Below are positions 9,233-17,617 of a DNA stretch of 64,000 nucleotides, piece after piece. The notes beneath the pieces were generated by a model. That model made no database searches and was not told where the DNA came from. It saw only the letters and a list, made by a program, of their open reading frames with translations. Position 1 is the stretch's first letter; the number at the start of each line of letters is the position of its first letter. Both the position numbers and the translations under genes were made by a program. Source of the DNA: Jeotgalibaca ciconiae (GTDB lineage Bacteria; Bacillota; Bacilli; Lactobacillales; Aerococcaceae); NCBI RefSeq assembly GCF_003955755.1, contig NZ_CP034465.1:1351001-1415000 (forward strand). Reading direction: 5' to 3'.

Positions 9233-9235
9233 AAT

Positions 9236-9276
9236 CCATAAGGCAGTTTAGTTCAGCTGCTTTGTGGGTTTTTTTG
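9236..9276 (+). terminator. Terminator after the two-component system
   Basis: CCATAAGGCAG / CTGCTTTGTGG stem (with G-U pairs) followed by seven T, starting 4 bp after the kinase stop. It separates the two-component genes from the VTC operon. Confidence 0.75.
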
Positions 9277-9302
9277 TTTGCAGAAAAAAAGTGGGAATTC
9301 CT

Positions 9303-9453
9303 GATTTCATCTAGTGAGCGAGTCATTTTGATTGGACTAGATGAAAATAATCATTGATCTCATCCAGTGACAGTTTTGAGAAGACACCACTGGAAGAGAT
9401 TCGACTTGAATTTCATTCAGTGGACTTAAAAAATCGGTTCACTAGATGAAATT
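9303..9453. repeat. Cluster of three consecutive CATCTAGTG-type hairpins
   Basis: Six half-sites alternate in orientation: TTTCATCTAGT (9305), ACTAGATGAAA (9336), CTCATCCAGTG (9359), CACTGGAAGAG (9388), ATTTCATTCAGTG (9409) and CACTAGATGAAAT (9440). They form three stem-loops. The first and last half-sites also form a perfect 14-bp inverted repeat spanning the cluster. A diverged single copy lies at 36651-36694. Confidence 0.7.
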
Positions 9454-9545
9454 ATACGTACGATCAAAAAAACATTGAAACTTAAGGTTGATTTTAGGTT
9501 GTGGAAGTATAGTAAAGCTACTCAAAGATGAAGGGAATGAAAGAA

Positions 9546-10286
9546 ATGGGGAATTATCAAAAAATCTTTGAAAGAAAAGAAGTCAAATACTTGCTTAGCT
9601 ATAAACAGTGGGAAAGTCTATTAAAACAGATGGAACCATTCATGAAGCTCGATGAATATGGAAAACATTTAATCTCAAATATCTACTATGATACGAATAC
9701 TTGGTACTTGGCTCGGCATTCCATGTCGAAACCAACCTACAAAGAAAAAGTTCGGGTGCGCAGTTACGGTGTGCCGCAAATGAATGAAGCTGTCTTTCTT
9801 GAATTGAAGAAAAAATACAAAGGGATTGTCTATAAAAGGCGGACGAGTATGCCACTAAATCGAACAGAACGGTTTTTAAGTCATGAGAAGATCAGTCTTC
9901 TAACAGAGTCAAATCAAATCCTGAAAGAATTTCAATATGTGATGGCTTGCTATCCAGATTTGAAGCCAGCCATGTATATTTCTTACGAACGTCTAGCCTA
10001 TCTTGGAAAAGAAGATCCAAATGTACGAATGACATTCGATCAAAATATTCTTTACAGGACTTATGACTTATCGCTTGCACAAGGCTCTTATGGGAAAGAA
10101 ATTTTGCCGGAAGAGAAGTTATTGATGGAAATAAAGATTAGCGGCGGCATGCCGCTTTGGCTGGTAAATGCGTTGACAGATTTAGCTATTTATCCAGCGA
10201 AATTTTCTAAATTTTCGACAGGATATGAGGATTATCTACAGACACAAGCAAAAGAAAAAACAGAAAAAGAGGTATATAGTGCATGA
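9546..10286 (+). CDS. VTC-domain protein (polyphosphate polymerase-like, triphosphate tunnel fold)
   Basis: Soluble protein of about 246 residues in the VTC family of triphosphate tunnel metalloenzymes. The N-terminal FERKEVKYLL matches the charged ExExK-type strand, followed by further basic and acidic tunnel strands (YKEKVRVRSYG, FLELKKKYKG, VYKRR, LLMEIKISG). In yeast, Vtc4 makes polyphosphate from ATP; bacterial stand-alone members have unclear activity. The start is ATG 9546 (AAGGGA 9 bp upstream); ATGs at 9528 and 9537 are alternatives. The stop overlaps the DUF4956 start (ATGA), giving a tight three-gene operon. Confidence 0.85.
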   Translation: MGNYQKIFERKEVKYLLSYKQWESLLKQMEPFMKLDEYGKHLISNIYYDTNTWYLARHSMSKPTYKEKVRVRSYGVPQMNEAVFLELKKKYKGIVYKRRTSMPLNRTERFLSHEKISLLTESNQILKEFQYVMACYPDLKPAMYISYERLAYLGKEDPNVRMTFDQNILYRTYDLSLAQGSYGKEILPEEKLLMEIKISGGMPLWLVNALTDLAIYPAKFSKFSTGYEDYLQTQAKEKTEKEVYSA

Positions 10287-10966
10287 ATGGATTATTTAAC
10301 AGCTTATTAGTAGAGAGTACAGCCGCTTTTTCGTTGATAGATTTTTTAATGTGCACAGTCGCAAGTTTATTTTTGGGATGGATGATTGCATGGAGTTACA
10401 TGAAAACAAATCAATATAACAAAGGCTTTGTCATTACCTTGTTTGTTTTACCTTCCATCGTGCAGATGGTCATCTTGTTAGTCAGCGGTAGCGTCGGCAC
10501 TGGGGTAGCAGCTTTAGGAGCATTCAGTTTGGTGCGCTTCCGTTCGATTCCGGGAACTGCCAAAGAGATTAGCAGCATTTTCTTGGCAATGGCGGTGGGG
10601 CTTGCGACAGGTACCGGCTATGTGGGAATCGCCATTTTATTTACAGTCATGGTCTGTGCGACGATGCTGGTGCTAAACGGGTCATCCTTTGCGGAAAAAG
10701 GCGCAGGCGAGCGCTTCTTACGCATTACTATTCCAGAAAATTTGGATTATACGAATGTATTTGATGAGGTATTCGAAGAATATTTAACGAAAAATGAGTT
10801 AATAAGCGTAAGAACAACGAATATGGGTAGTTTATTTCGTGTTGAATATCAGGTTGAAATGAAGGATGCAAAAAACGAAAAACAATTGATTGATGCTTTG
10901 CGTACGCGAAATGGGAATTTGGAAATTAGCTGCAGCCGGTCACTAGAAGGGAAAGAAGTTTTATGA
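10283..10966 (+). CDS. DUF4956 integral membrane protein
   Basis: Membrane protein of 227 residues with four predicted helices (about 17-37, 47-67, 72-90, 100-130) and a soluble C-terminal tail of about 75 residues. The loop GAFSLVRFRSIPGTAKEIS is the hallmark of DUF4956 proteins. These are regularly encoded beside VTC-domain proteins in Gram-positive bacteria, so it is thought to work with the VTC partner at the membrane; the reaction is not known to me. It overlaps both neighbours by ATGA. Confidence 0.88.
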   Translation: MNGLFNSLLVESTAAFSLIDFLMCTVASLFLGWMIAWSYMKTNQYNKGFVITLFVLPSIVQMVILLVSGSVGTGVAALGAFSLVRFRSIPGTAKEISSIFLAMAVGLATGTGYVGIAILFTVMVCATMLVLNGSSFAEKGAGERFLRITIPENLDYTNVFDEVFEEYLTKNELISVRTTNMGSLFRVEYQVEMKDAKNEKQLIDALRTRNGNLEISCSRSLEGKEVL

Positions 10967-12885
10967 CAAAAAAATGGAATCAACTCATAAGAGGGATAAC
11001 AGCAGTCTTTTTAACAGGTTTTTTAGCAGCTTGTACAGCAAAAACTGGAGCAGCAGAGTCAGCTTCTTCAGAAACTAGCGGTGAAGTTTCCGAAATGACA
11101 TCAACTGAAGAAATCGTTAGTGAAGGAACCTCACAGAGTTCGGGAGAATATGACTTGACGTTTAGTTCTTCAGATTTGGAAACGGGCTATGAAGAAGAAA
11201 GCGTGACGACTATTCAACTCGGAGATGGGAACAGTTCTATAGATGGGGAAGGAGCAGCGGTTGAGGATGATATTATCACCATTACAGCAGGTGGAGATTA
11301 CTTGATTGAAGGAACTTTGAGCGATGGTCAAGTAGTAGTTTCTGTGGCAGATACGGAGAAAGTGCATATTATTTTAAATGGAGTTGATATGACATCGTCA
11401 ACGAGTGCGCCTATTTCAATAACAGAAGCAGACAAAGTTTGGATTACCTTAAACGAAGGAAGTGAAAATTATTTGACTGATGCAGAAGGGAGTACCGACA
11501 CAATTGGTAGTGGGGAAGATAGCAGTACGATAGATGGTACTATTTACAGTAAGGCAGACCTTGCTTTCAATGGAGCGGGCGAATTAACGATTCAAGCCAA
11601 TACAAAACATGGCATTGTTTCGAAAGATGATCTCATTATTACAAGCGGTACCTACAATATTACTGCTAATGGACAAGGACTTTCTGGGAAAGATGCAGTA
11701 AAAATCAAAGAAGGAACCTTCACTTTGACGACCCAAAAAGATGCGATTCAATCGGATAATGCAGAAGATGCAGGACGTGGATTTGTATACATTGAGTCCG
11801 GTACATTCTTTATCGAAAGCCAAGGAGATGCCATTCAGGCGGAGACTCTGCTTCAAGTAACCGGCGGGACTTTTGAAGTTGTAACGGCTGGCGGAAGTGA
11901 AAATGGAGTCGACCATACAGAAACAATGGGTCCATTTGATAATTTTGAAACAAATACAGAAGAGACTGAAACAGAAGAGACACCTAGCACGAAAGGACTA
12001 AAAGCGGGAAATGAACTCATTATCAATGGTGGTGAATTTGTTTTTGATACAGCTGATGATAGTATTCACTCAAATGGAACAATTACGTTATCGGGTGGGA
12101 GTATTATTGCCGATACAGGAGATGACGGGATTCATGCAGATAGCGATCTGTTGCTGAATAGGGCAGATATTACGATTATTAATAGTTACGAAGGGATTGA
12201 AGGAAGTACCATTACCGTAGATGCGGGAAATATCCAAGTAACGGCAAGCGATGACGGCTTTAATGTTGCAGGGGGAAATGACGGTTCATCCTTGGATCGA
12301 CCAGGAGCAAATCCATTTGAATCAAATGACGAAAACCAACTGATCATCAATGGCGGTACAATTGTTGTGGATGCACAAGGAGATGGTTTGGATTCGAACG
12401 GGACAACGACCATCAACGGTGGCGATATTATTGTAAGTGGACCGGAAAACTCAGGAAATGGAACCCTTGATTCAGGCGGCGGCACGACGATTAAAGGTGG
12501 TACAATTGTAGGAGCAGGAAGTAGCGGCATGGCAGAAGGCTTTGCAAGTGATTCGACACAAGCGAATGTATTGTATAACTTAGATAGTACCTATGCTGCT
12601 GGAACTCTAGTCGAAGTGAAAAGCACAGATGGCACGGTCCTTCTATCATGGACGGCAGCGAAGAGTTTCTCTTCCTTAATTTTCAGTTCTGAAGATTTGG
12701 TAGTCGGGGAAACGTATGTCATTGCAATCGACGGTACGGAAATAGAGTTAACGCTGGAAGATATGGTTACTTCAAACGGAAGTGGCATGGGTATGGGCGG
12801 CATGCAACCGGGTGGTATGAACGGCATGCCGGGAGGACAAGGCGGCAGACCAGATGAAGGAATGCCGGAATATTTTAACGAATAA
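10963..12885 (+). CDS. Carbohydrate-binding-domain (DUF4353-type) lipoprotein
   Basis: Large exported lipoprotein of 640 residues, with a signal peptide and Cys24 in LAACTAKT. The mature part has many beta-helix-like short repeats with an I-x-G-G-x-(I/F)-x-(I/V/F) pattern (LIINGGEFVFDTADDSIHS, TTINGGDIIVSG), typical of the DUF4353 carbohydrate-binding family. It ends in a Gly/Met-rich tail (about 605-640, GMGMGGMQPGG). As the third gene of the VTC operon it suggests that the VTC/DUF4956 pair acts at the envelope, perhaps on a surface polymer. CotH-family kinases often complete such clusters but none is seen here. Confidence 0.82.
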   Translation: MTKKWNQLIRGITAVFLTGFLAACTAKTGAAESASSETSGEVSEMTSTEEIVSEGTSQSSGEYDLTFSSSDLETGYEEESVTTIQLGDGNSSIDGEGAAVEDDIITITAGGDYLIEGTLSDGQVVVSVADTEKVHIILNGVDMTSSTSAPISITEADKVWITLNEGSENYLTDAEGSTDTIGSGEDSSTIDGTIYSKADLAFNGAGELTIQANTKHGIVSKDDLIITSGTYNITANGQGLSGKDAVKIKEGTFTLTTQKDAIQSDNAEDAGRGFVYIESGTFFIESQGDAIQAETLLQVTGGTFEVVTAGGSENGVDHTETMGPFDNFETNTEETETEETPSTKGLKAGNELIINGGEFVFDTADDSIHSNGTITLSGGSIIADTGDDGIHADSDLLLNRADITIINSYEGIEGSTITVDAGNIQVTASDDGFNVAGGNDGSSLDRPGANPFESNDENQLIINGGTIVVDAQGDGLDSNGTTTINGGDIIVSGPENSGNGTLDSGGGTTIKGGTIVGAGSSGMAEGFASDSTQANVLYNLDSTYAAGTLVEVKSTDGTVLLSWTAAKSFSSLIFSSEDLVVGETYVIAIDGTEIELTLEDMVTSNGSGMGMGGMQPGGMNGMPGGQGGRPDEGMPEYFNE

Positions 12886-12894
12886 AGAATGAGA

Positions 12895-12930
12895 GAGGTT
12901 GAGACGAAAATTGTCTCAACCTTTATTTCT
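12895..12930 (+). terminator. Terminator after the VTC operon
   Basis: GAGGTTGAGAC / GTCTCAACCTTTATTTCT perfect stem with T-rich tail, 10 bp past the stop. Confidence 0.8.
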
Positions 12931-13242
12931 CCCACATTTTAACGTTTTATTGTATAAATAAAATTTTAGCTCTTTAAAAGTGACAAAATTATTAACAAAA
13001 AAGCAGAAAGCAACTTTTAAGTTCTTTTCAACGGATACTAATTACAGGATAATATTAGTAGAGGTAGAGAATTATACACTTTATAGCCTATTTAAATTTA
13101 TTAGATAGTAGTTGTAAGTAGTATAAAAGGAGGGTAGGTACTGATATCTACTTTATAATTATTGAGTTAGGAAATGATTTGATTAAGGTTTCTCTAATAA
13201 GCACGTAATTTTGTAAAAAAATTTTGAAGACTAAGAAAAGAG
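12931..13242. other. AT-rich gap of about 310 bp with no recognisable gene
   Basis: No reading frame with protein character was found. There is an AGGAGG at 13129 with no usable start after it, which may be the trace of a lost small gene. The segment probably holds the promoter of the secreted-protein gene that follows. Confidence 0.4.
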
Positions 13243-13251
13243 ATGATAATT

Positions 13252-13884
13252 ATGAAAAAAATGACTTTGCTTTTAGGTTCGTTTTTACTCATCCCTTTGC
13301 TAATCATAGGAAAAGAAGTTAATGCAGAAGAGGTTATTTCATCGGATGTAAATCACGAATATCTTTTGGAAATTACAGACTCTACTTCAGAAATAAGTAA
13401 TGTTTTAACATTTGAAGAGATAACAAAAGAAATTTCTAAAGATTTAGAAATTTCTTTGGCAGATGCAGAAAATATGGTTCTTCAAAATAGTACAAGTAAA
13501 TCAGTTGCTTCTGTTAAGGCAGCAACTTTTAGAACTCTTTCCCAACAATTTACAGTCACCTCTACTTATAAACCGACAATGAGATTTTACTGTGAAACAA
13601 GCGAAAGCGGTTTATACCATGGTGTTTTAAAAATCTTAACTGTAAATATGATTAGAGGATATAATGGAATATCAAAACAATTTGGAGGAACTGTCTATAC
13701 GAATTTAGAGCGTTCGGATAGAATTTATTTTATTGTAAATGGAGATTTTTATAATAATGGAACAACAACATTTAATGCTGGAGTTAATATTGGAATAGGT
13801 GAATCAGCAAGTGTAAGTTTTGGTGTAAGTAATTCATCGAATCATTATGCTTATAGATATATTGAATCTTACTTAAATTGGTAA
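13252..13884 (+). CDS. Secreted hypothetical protein
   Basis: Exported protein of about 210 residues. The signal peptide is KKMTLLLGSFLLIPLLIIG with likely cleavage after VNA. The mature part has a helical, acidic N-terminal region (FEEITKEISKDLEISLADAENMVL) and a C-terminal half rich in Ser, Asn, Gly and aromatic residues in beta-like strands. ATG 13252 is preferred over 13243 for spacing from AAAAGAG. I do not recognise a family. A small membrane protein follows 13 bp later with AAGGAGG, so the two form an operon. Codon use is more AT-rich than in the neighbouring VTC operon, which hints at transfer. Confidence 0.7.
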   Translation: MKKMTLLLGSFLLIPLLIIGKEVNAEEVISSDVNHEYLLEITDSTSEISNVLTFEEITKEISKDLEISLADAENMVLQNSTSKSVASVKAATFRTLSQQFTVTSTYKPTMRFYCETSESGLYHGVLKILTVNMIRGYNGISKQFGGTVYTNLERSDRIYFIVNGDFYNNGTTTFNAGVNIGIGESASVSFGVSNSSNHYAYRYIESYLNW

Positions 13885-13897
13885 GGAGGTCATACCT

Positions 13898-14107
13898 ATG
13901 AGAATCGCGATTCTAATCATAAATTTTTTAAAAGGAATATTTATCTTGCTTATTCCAGTTTTCATGATTCACACAATGGGAGAAGAACCTTACTCAGAAC
14001 TCTTCTATGTTACGATTTATATTTTGAAGTGCCTGTTCACATTAATTTCTGTTTGGGTCATTAGTGATGGAATCATCACTTTTCTGAAGTCTTTTGAAGA
14101 GGAATAA
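13898..14107 (+). CDS. Small two-helix membrane protein
   Basis: Protein of 69 residues with two hydrophobic helices (about 4-25 and 36-60), a charged loop (MGEEPYSE) and an acidic tail (FEEE). AAGGAGG lies 9 bp before the ATG, and the gene follows the secreted-protein gene directly. Function unknown. The pairing of a secreted protein with a small membrane protein resembles effector/immunity pairs in outline only; nothing in the sequence proves it. Confidence 0.65.
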   Translation: MRIAILIINFLKGIFILLIPVFMIHTMGEEPYSELFYVTIYILKCLFTLISVWVISDGIITFLKSFEEE

Positions 14108-14126
14108 GGAGCTTTCATCCTTTATA

Positions 14127-14172
14127 AAAAAACAGAGTGCCTGCCGTTATTCAACGTGGTACTCTGTTTTTA
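14127..14172. terminator. Bidirectional terminator between convergent genes
   Basis: AAAACAGAGTGCC / GGTACTCTGTTTT stem with A-run on the left and T-run on the right. It serves the + small-protein operon and the - MATE gene. Confidence 0.8.
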
Positions 14173-14181
14173 GCTTTAAAA

Positions 14182-15507
14182 TCATTCTTTCCTCATCTTC
14201 AAGACACGATACGTAAACACTTGATACACCAACATAAAACTCCAACCAATCATGCTGGCGAAAGCAACGCCGCGAATTCCCAGTCTAGGAACTAATAGAT
14301 AAACAAAGAGAACACGGAAGGAAATCTGAATCACGGTCCCGATTAATGTTGGCTGCATTTTTCCAATTCCTCGGAAGTATCCTTGCATGCCATTTGTAAA
14401 AGCAGGCCATAAATAAAAGAAAGCCATCAAACTTAAGTAGCTCGTTCCCATTTCAACAAGGTGCTGATTAGCAGCTGAAACGAATAACTCCATGATGGGC
14501 TGCTGGAATAGCAGGATGAGAATGCAAATAATCAACCAGTAGCCTGTTTCCAGACGTAAACCCGTTCGGAATCCTTTTTGCATACGGACTTTTTTCTTGG
14601 CTCCGCGGTTTTGAGCCATAAAAACAGTCATTCCATTGGCGATACTTTGCTGTGGTGTAAAGGCAAAGTCGTCTATCCGACTTACGGCGTTAAAAACAGC
14701 AATGACATCCACGCCCAACGTATTCATTTTACCTTGAATCAATAATTTACCAATCGGTTGCGCTGCTTGTTGCAAAGCGGTGACTGAACCATAATTTAAG
14801 GTTATTTTTAATAATTCTTTGTCGATCTGCCATTCGCCTCGTTTTACTTGAAGCTCGCTTATATGTCTGTAGACATAAATCAAACATAAAACAGCGGATA
14901 AAATCCCAGCGATAACCGTAGCAATTGCTGCTCCTGCAACTCCCCAACCCCAAAAAGCAACAAATACAATGTCAAGCACTCCATTTAATACAGACGAAAG
15001 TATTAAGAAATAGAGAGGTATTTTTGAATTGCCCATACTCCGCAAAGCAGCGGCTAAAGCATTATACAAATAAGTAAAGGGAAATCCAATTAACACAATC
15101 CGTAAATAAATAGTAGCGTCGCTAAGTATTTCAACAGGTACTTTTAGAAGCAAGAGAATATTCGGGGTAAAAATAAGTCCAAAAAATAAAACAATAAAAG
15201 AAAATAAAGCTCCAAATAACAATACAGTCGATACTTGTTTACGTAACTTCGTATAGTCCTTCGCACCATAAAATTCACTCATCAACACGGAAGCGCCAAT
15301 ACAAATCCCACTAATTCCTAATACAAAAATTGTCATAATTGGATTGGAAGTACCTACTGCTGCTAAAGCATTTTTTCCTACAAAACGACCGACAATAATG
15401 GAGTCGAGCGCGTTATAAGATAATTGAATAATATTCCCTAAAACCATTGGGATTGAAAAACGAATTAATTGATTCGAGATGTTTCCACTTGTCATATCCG
15501 ACTGCAA
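14182..15507 (-). CDS. MATE-family efflux transporter
   Basis: Twelve-helix multidrug/toxin extrusion transporter of 441 residues, expected to export organic compounds using an ion gradient. The opening motif NQLIRFSIPMVLGNIIQLSYNALDSIIVGRFVGKNALAAVG and the internal repeat VFNAVSRIDDFAFTPQQSIANGMTVFMAQNRGAKK are typical of the two MATE halves. The start is a TTG at 15507 behind GTGAG; an ATG four codons on lacks a ribosome site. It stands alone on the - strand. Substrate unknown. Confidence 0.88.
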   Translation of the reverse strand: MQSDMTSGNISNQLIRFSIPMVLGNIIQLSYNALDSIIVGRFVGKNALAAVGTSNPIMTIFVLGISGICIGASVLMSEFYGAKDYTKLRKQVSTVLLFGALFSFIVLFFGLIFTPNILLLLKVPVEILSDATIYLRIVLIGFPFTYLYNALAAALRSMGNSKIPLYFLILSSVLNGVLDIVFVAFWGWGVAGAAIATVIAGILSAVLCLIYVYRHISELQVKRGEWQIDKELLKITLNYGSVTALQQAAQPIGKLLIQGKMNTLGVDVIAVFNAVSRIDDFAFTPQQSIANGMTVFMAQNRGAKKKVRMQKGFRTGLRLETGYWLIICILILLFQQPIMELFVSAANQHLVEMGTSYLSLMAFFYLWPAFTNGMQGYFRGIGKMQPTLIGTVIQISFRVLFVYLLVPRLGIRGVAFASMIGWSFMLVYQVFTYRVLKMRKE

Positions 15508-15569
15508 ACGCTCACATCATTTCTTATTTATTCTTGAAAACAGTTTCTATTATAACACTTTTTGTTTGT

Positions 15570-15929
15570 TCAGTCTTTGTCAGTCTTTTTCTTGAGAAAA
15601 GTTACTTCCTCGGTATCGATATCGCCGACTTCTTCTTGAAACTGTTCTTCATCATAAAAAAAGATATTACGCAGTATTCGTAAAATGGGTCGCATTAACA
15701 AGAAAAATCCGCCCAAAATATACAAAATTTGTCCCACCATTGGATTCGCTCCCAATAGATTGGAAAGACTGCCAATAAAATATAGAGCGCCTGTAAGCAT
15801 GTCGTTTGCTAACGAGATAATTGTGTAATAATTTTGGAAATAAAAACGATATTTGCCTACTTTCACGATAATATCTTCATCTTTCGGGGGCTTGGTTTCA
15901 CGTTTTCTTCTTTCAATTTTCGGCATCAT
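15570..15929 (-). CDS. YrhK-like small membrane protein
   Basis: Protein of about 119 residues. After a charged N-terminus, the segment YRFYFQNYYTIISLANDMLTGALYFIGSLSNL followed by a second helix (MVGQILYILGGFFLLMRPILRI) matches the YrhK domain, a two-helix module often fused to or near transporters; its role is unknown. The start is placed at the ATGATG behind GAGGG; an in-frame GTG 12 bp upstream overlaps that site. The C-terminus is acidic, then basic (FLKKKTDKD). Confidence 0.7.
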   Translation of the reverse strand: MMPKIERRKRETKPPKDEDIIVKVGKYRFYFQNYYTIISLANDMLTGALYFIGSLSNLLGANPMVGQILYILGGFFLLMRPILRILRNIFFYDEEQFQEEVGDIDTEEVTFLKKKTDKD

Positions 15930-16011
15930 TTTCACCCTCACTGTCTATTTTTCTTTATCATACGGGAAACGACTTTATAAAGAAAACAATAGGCAGCGTG
16001 CTAAAACAAAT

Positions 16012-16195
16012 AAAAGAGAGTGGGAAAAAAGGCGTTTAGATCCGAATCACTGGAACGAATAAGCACAGGATGGACGAAGACCATCCGCGCATTATTCGTG
16101 AAGTGGATGTCGGATCTGCCTTTTTGAGCACGTTTACACCACTATTATTCGTTAATACTAGAGGGGCCGGGAGTTTTTTCCCAGCCCCTCTCAAT
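16012..16195 (-). repeat. Dispersed structured repeat, family 1, copy B
   Basis: Inverted relative to copies A, C and D. Outer hairpin GAGGGGCCGGGAG / TCCCAGCCCCTC at 16160-16192, and main stem closed by GATCCGA / TCGGATC instead of the GCCCCGA / TCGGGGC of copy A. This compensating change preserves pairing. It lies just past the stop of the membrane protein gene at 16207. Confidence 0.85.
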
Positions 16196-16206
16196 TTTAT
16201 GATTAT

Positions 16207-16494
16207 TTAAGTAAGTCCTAAAAAAAGAATGGGAGGAATAATGATAAGTAAAAAGTCAAGAAAATTCATGGTAGGGTGTTTTCGTTGTTCTTTACTAAGC
16301 CTCTCTGTTGCTCTTATAGTTGAAAGCTCATGCTGAGGAAAAGGAATTGTTGTAAATAACTTTACTGCAAAGACAATTCCAAGAAACCAAACAACTTGGT
16401 TACGAATCTGAATCATATGGTTGACCTCTAACAGGCCTAGAACGAGTGCCAAAGCGACATAGAATAAATAGAGTAACTTTTTCGTTTTCGTCAT
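16207..16494 (-). CDS. Small hypothetical membrane protein
   Basis: Protein of 95 residues with helices at about 5-23, 31-50 and 77-94, separated by a charged loop of about 25 residues (HELSTIRATERLSKEQRKHP). The ATG lies 35 bp downstream of the treR stop on the same strand, so co-transcription is likely. No family recognised. Its 3' end abuts repeat copy B. Confidence 0.65.
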   Translation of the reverse strand: MTKTKKLLYLFYVALALVLGLLEVNHMIQIRNQVVWFLGIVFAVKLFTTIPFPQHELSTIRATERLSKEQRKHPTMNFLDFLLIIIPPILFLGLT

Positions 16495-16529
16495 ACGTGT
16501 AGACTCCCCCGATTGTTTATTTTCTCCAC

Positions 16530-17249
16530 CTATAGCAACGTATGCTTTCTTCTTGCAAATTCCACGAATTTAAATCGGTCCAAGCGGTGTCTTGACTCCG
16601 TATATTGAAATAATCGAGTATCTTCTAAGTACACTTCACTTTTTACAACAACAACATGCGTATCATTTTTTAAATTCATGTATTTTTGATCTTCTTGTGT
16701 AATTGGTTCTACTACGAATTCTTTTTTGGCATAAGCAATAGTTAGTTTGCATTCTTTTTCCAAGTAGCCATACAAGGAAACTTCTGCTGCTTCAGTTGGA
16801 ACAGAATCAACAATGTCATGCAAGAGATAATCTTTATCCAAAATAATAACTTCGCCAGAAATTTTCCGTAAACGTACTAGGCTGACAACATCGGTATCTT
16901 CTGGTAAATGAAATTGCTCTGCTAGGTACCTTGGAATTTTTTCAGTCTTATTTTTGATAACAATTGTTTGGCTGTCAATTTGCTGTCCTTCTTGTAACTC
17001 TTTAAAACTGGTCAAACCGGAAACAGGGAACTGCAGCCGTTGGATATCCAATACAATAGAGCCTTTTCCTTGTTGTTTTTGAATATAACCACTTTCAAGA
17101 AGCAGATTCAGTGCCTTTCGAATAGTCTCTCTCGAAACATTGTACATTTGTGCTAAATTCAGTTCGCTTGGAAGTAAAGAACCTGCTGGATATTCTTTCT
17201 GGTCAATTTTTTGTTTTAAATCTCGAAAGATTTCATAAAATTTATTCAT
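16530..17249 (-). CDS. treR: Trehalose operon repressor, GntR/UTRA family
   Basis: Transcriptional repressor of 239 residues. The N-terminal winged helix (about 5-70: LPSELNLAQMYNVSRETIRKALNLLLESGYIQKQQGKGSIV) is followed by a UTRA effector domain (about 90-235). Segments such as LQFPVSGLTSFKEL, VVVVKSEVYLEDT and LFQYTESRHRLDRF(K)FVEFARR closely follow Bacillus TreR, which binds trehalose-6-phosphate. The start is the ATG at 17249 behind AAGGAG; the longer frame begins without a ribosome site. No trehalose PTS or phosphotrehalase gene is in the window, so the regulator is separated from its usual targets. Confidence 0.88.
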   Translation of the reverse strand: MNKFYEIFRDLKQKIDQKEYPAGSLLPSELNLAQMYNVSRETIRKALNLLLESGYIQKQQGKGSIVLDIQRLQFPVSGLTSFKELQEGQQIDSQTIVIKNKTEKIPRYLAEQFHLPEDTDVVSLVRLRKISGEVIILDKDYLLHDIVDSVPTEAAEVSLYGYLEKECKLTIAYAKKEFVVEPITQEDQKYMNLKNDTHVVVVKSEVYLEDTRLFQYTESRHRLDRFKFVEFARRKHTLL

Positions 17250-17438
17250 ACAATTAAACTCCTTAGCAACATACATTTTAGTAGCTGCATGTGCTTTCTC
17301 ATATGAATTCTATCACATTTATGCGGAATTGGGGAGAAATCCTGTGCAGATAGGCAGTATGTCCGACGAATTAGATATCGTAAAATGCCTTTATTTTTTT
17401 GGTTTAAGATATAATAAAAAATAAAAAGGGATGATTTT

Positions 17439-17612
17439 TTGAAAAAATTTGTACTATTACTTTTAATATGTATTTTGACAATTAATGGAATCATCATTAG
17501 CATTTTAGTATTCTATGCTCCTGTTAACGAAAAGATAGGTCATATCATACTCGCCTTCCTAGCATTTTCCTGTTCTATCTGGTTAATCAAGGAGTACAAG
17601 AAAGATAAGTAA
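17439..17612 (+). CDS. Array peptide P1: two-helix membrane mini-protein
   Basis: Peptide of 57 residues read from TTG at 17439 (MKKFVLLLLICIL...). Two hydrophobic helices (about 4-26 and 33-50) flank a short loop with the motif APVNEKIG, and the end is basic (KEYKKDK). The motif P-x-(N/D)-x-K-(I/V/L)-(G/A) and the length of 56-59 recur in P2-P5. The stop lies 5 bp from the stop of the convergent YcxB-like gene. An -10-like TATAAT is at 17410. The function is unknown; a weak start codon and toxin-like build are suggestive only. Confidence 0.7.
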   Translation: MKKFVLLLLICILTINGIIISILVFYAPVNEKIGHIILAFLAFSCSIWLIKEYKKDK

Positions 17613-17617
17613 TAATC

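Noticed and set aside
9303..9453. The alternating half-sites considered as a CRISPR array
   Set aside because: The half-sites are short, alternate in direction, have no uniform spacers, and no cas genes are present.
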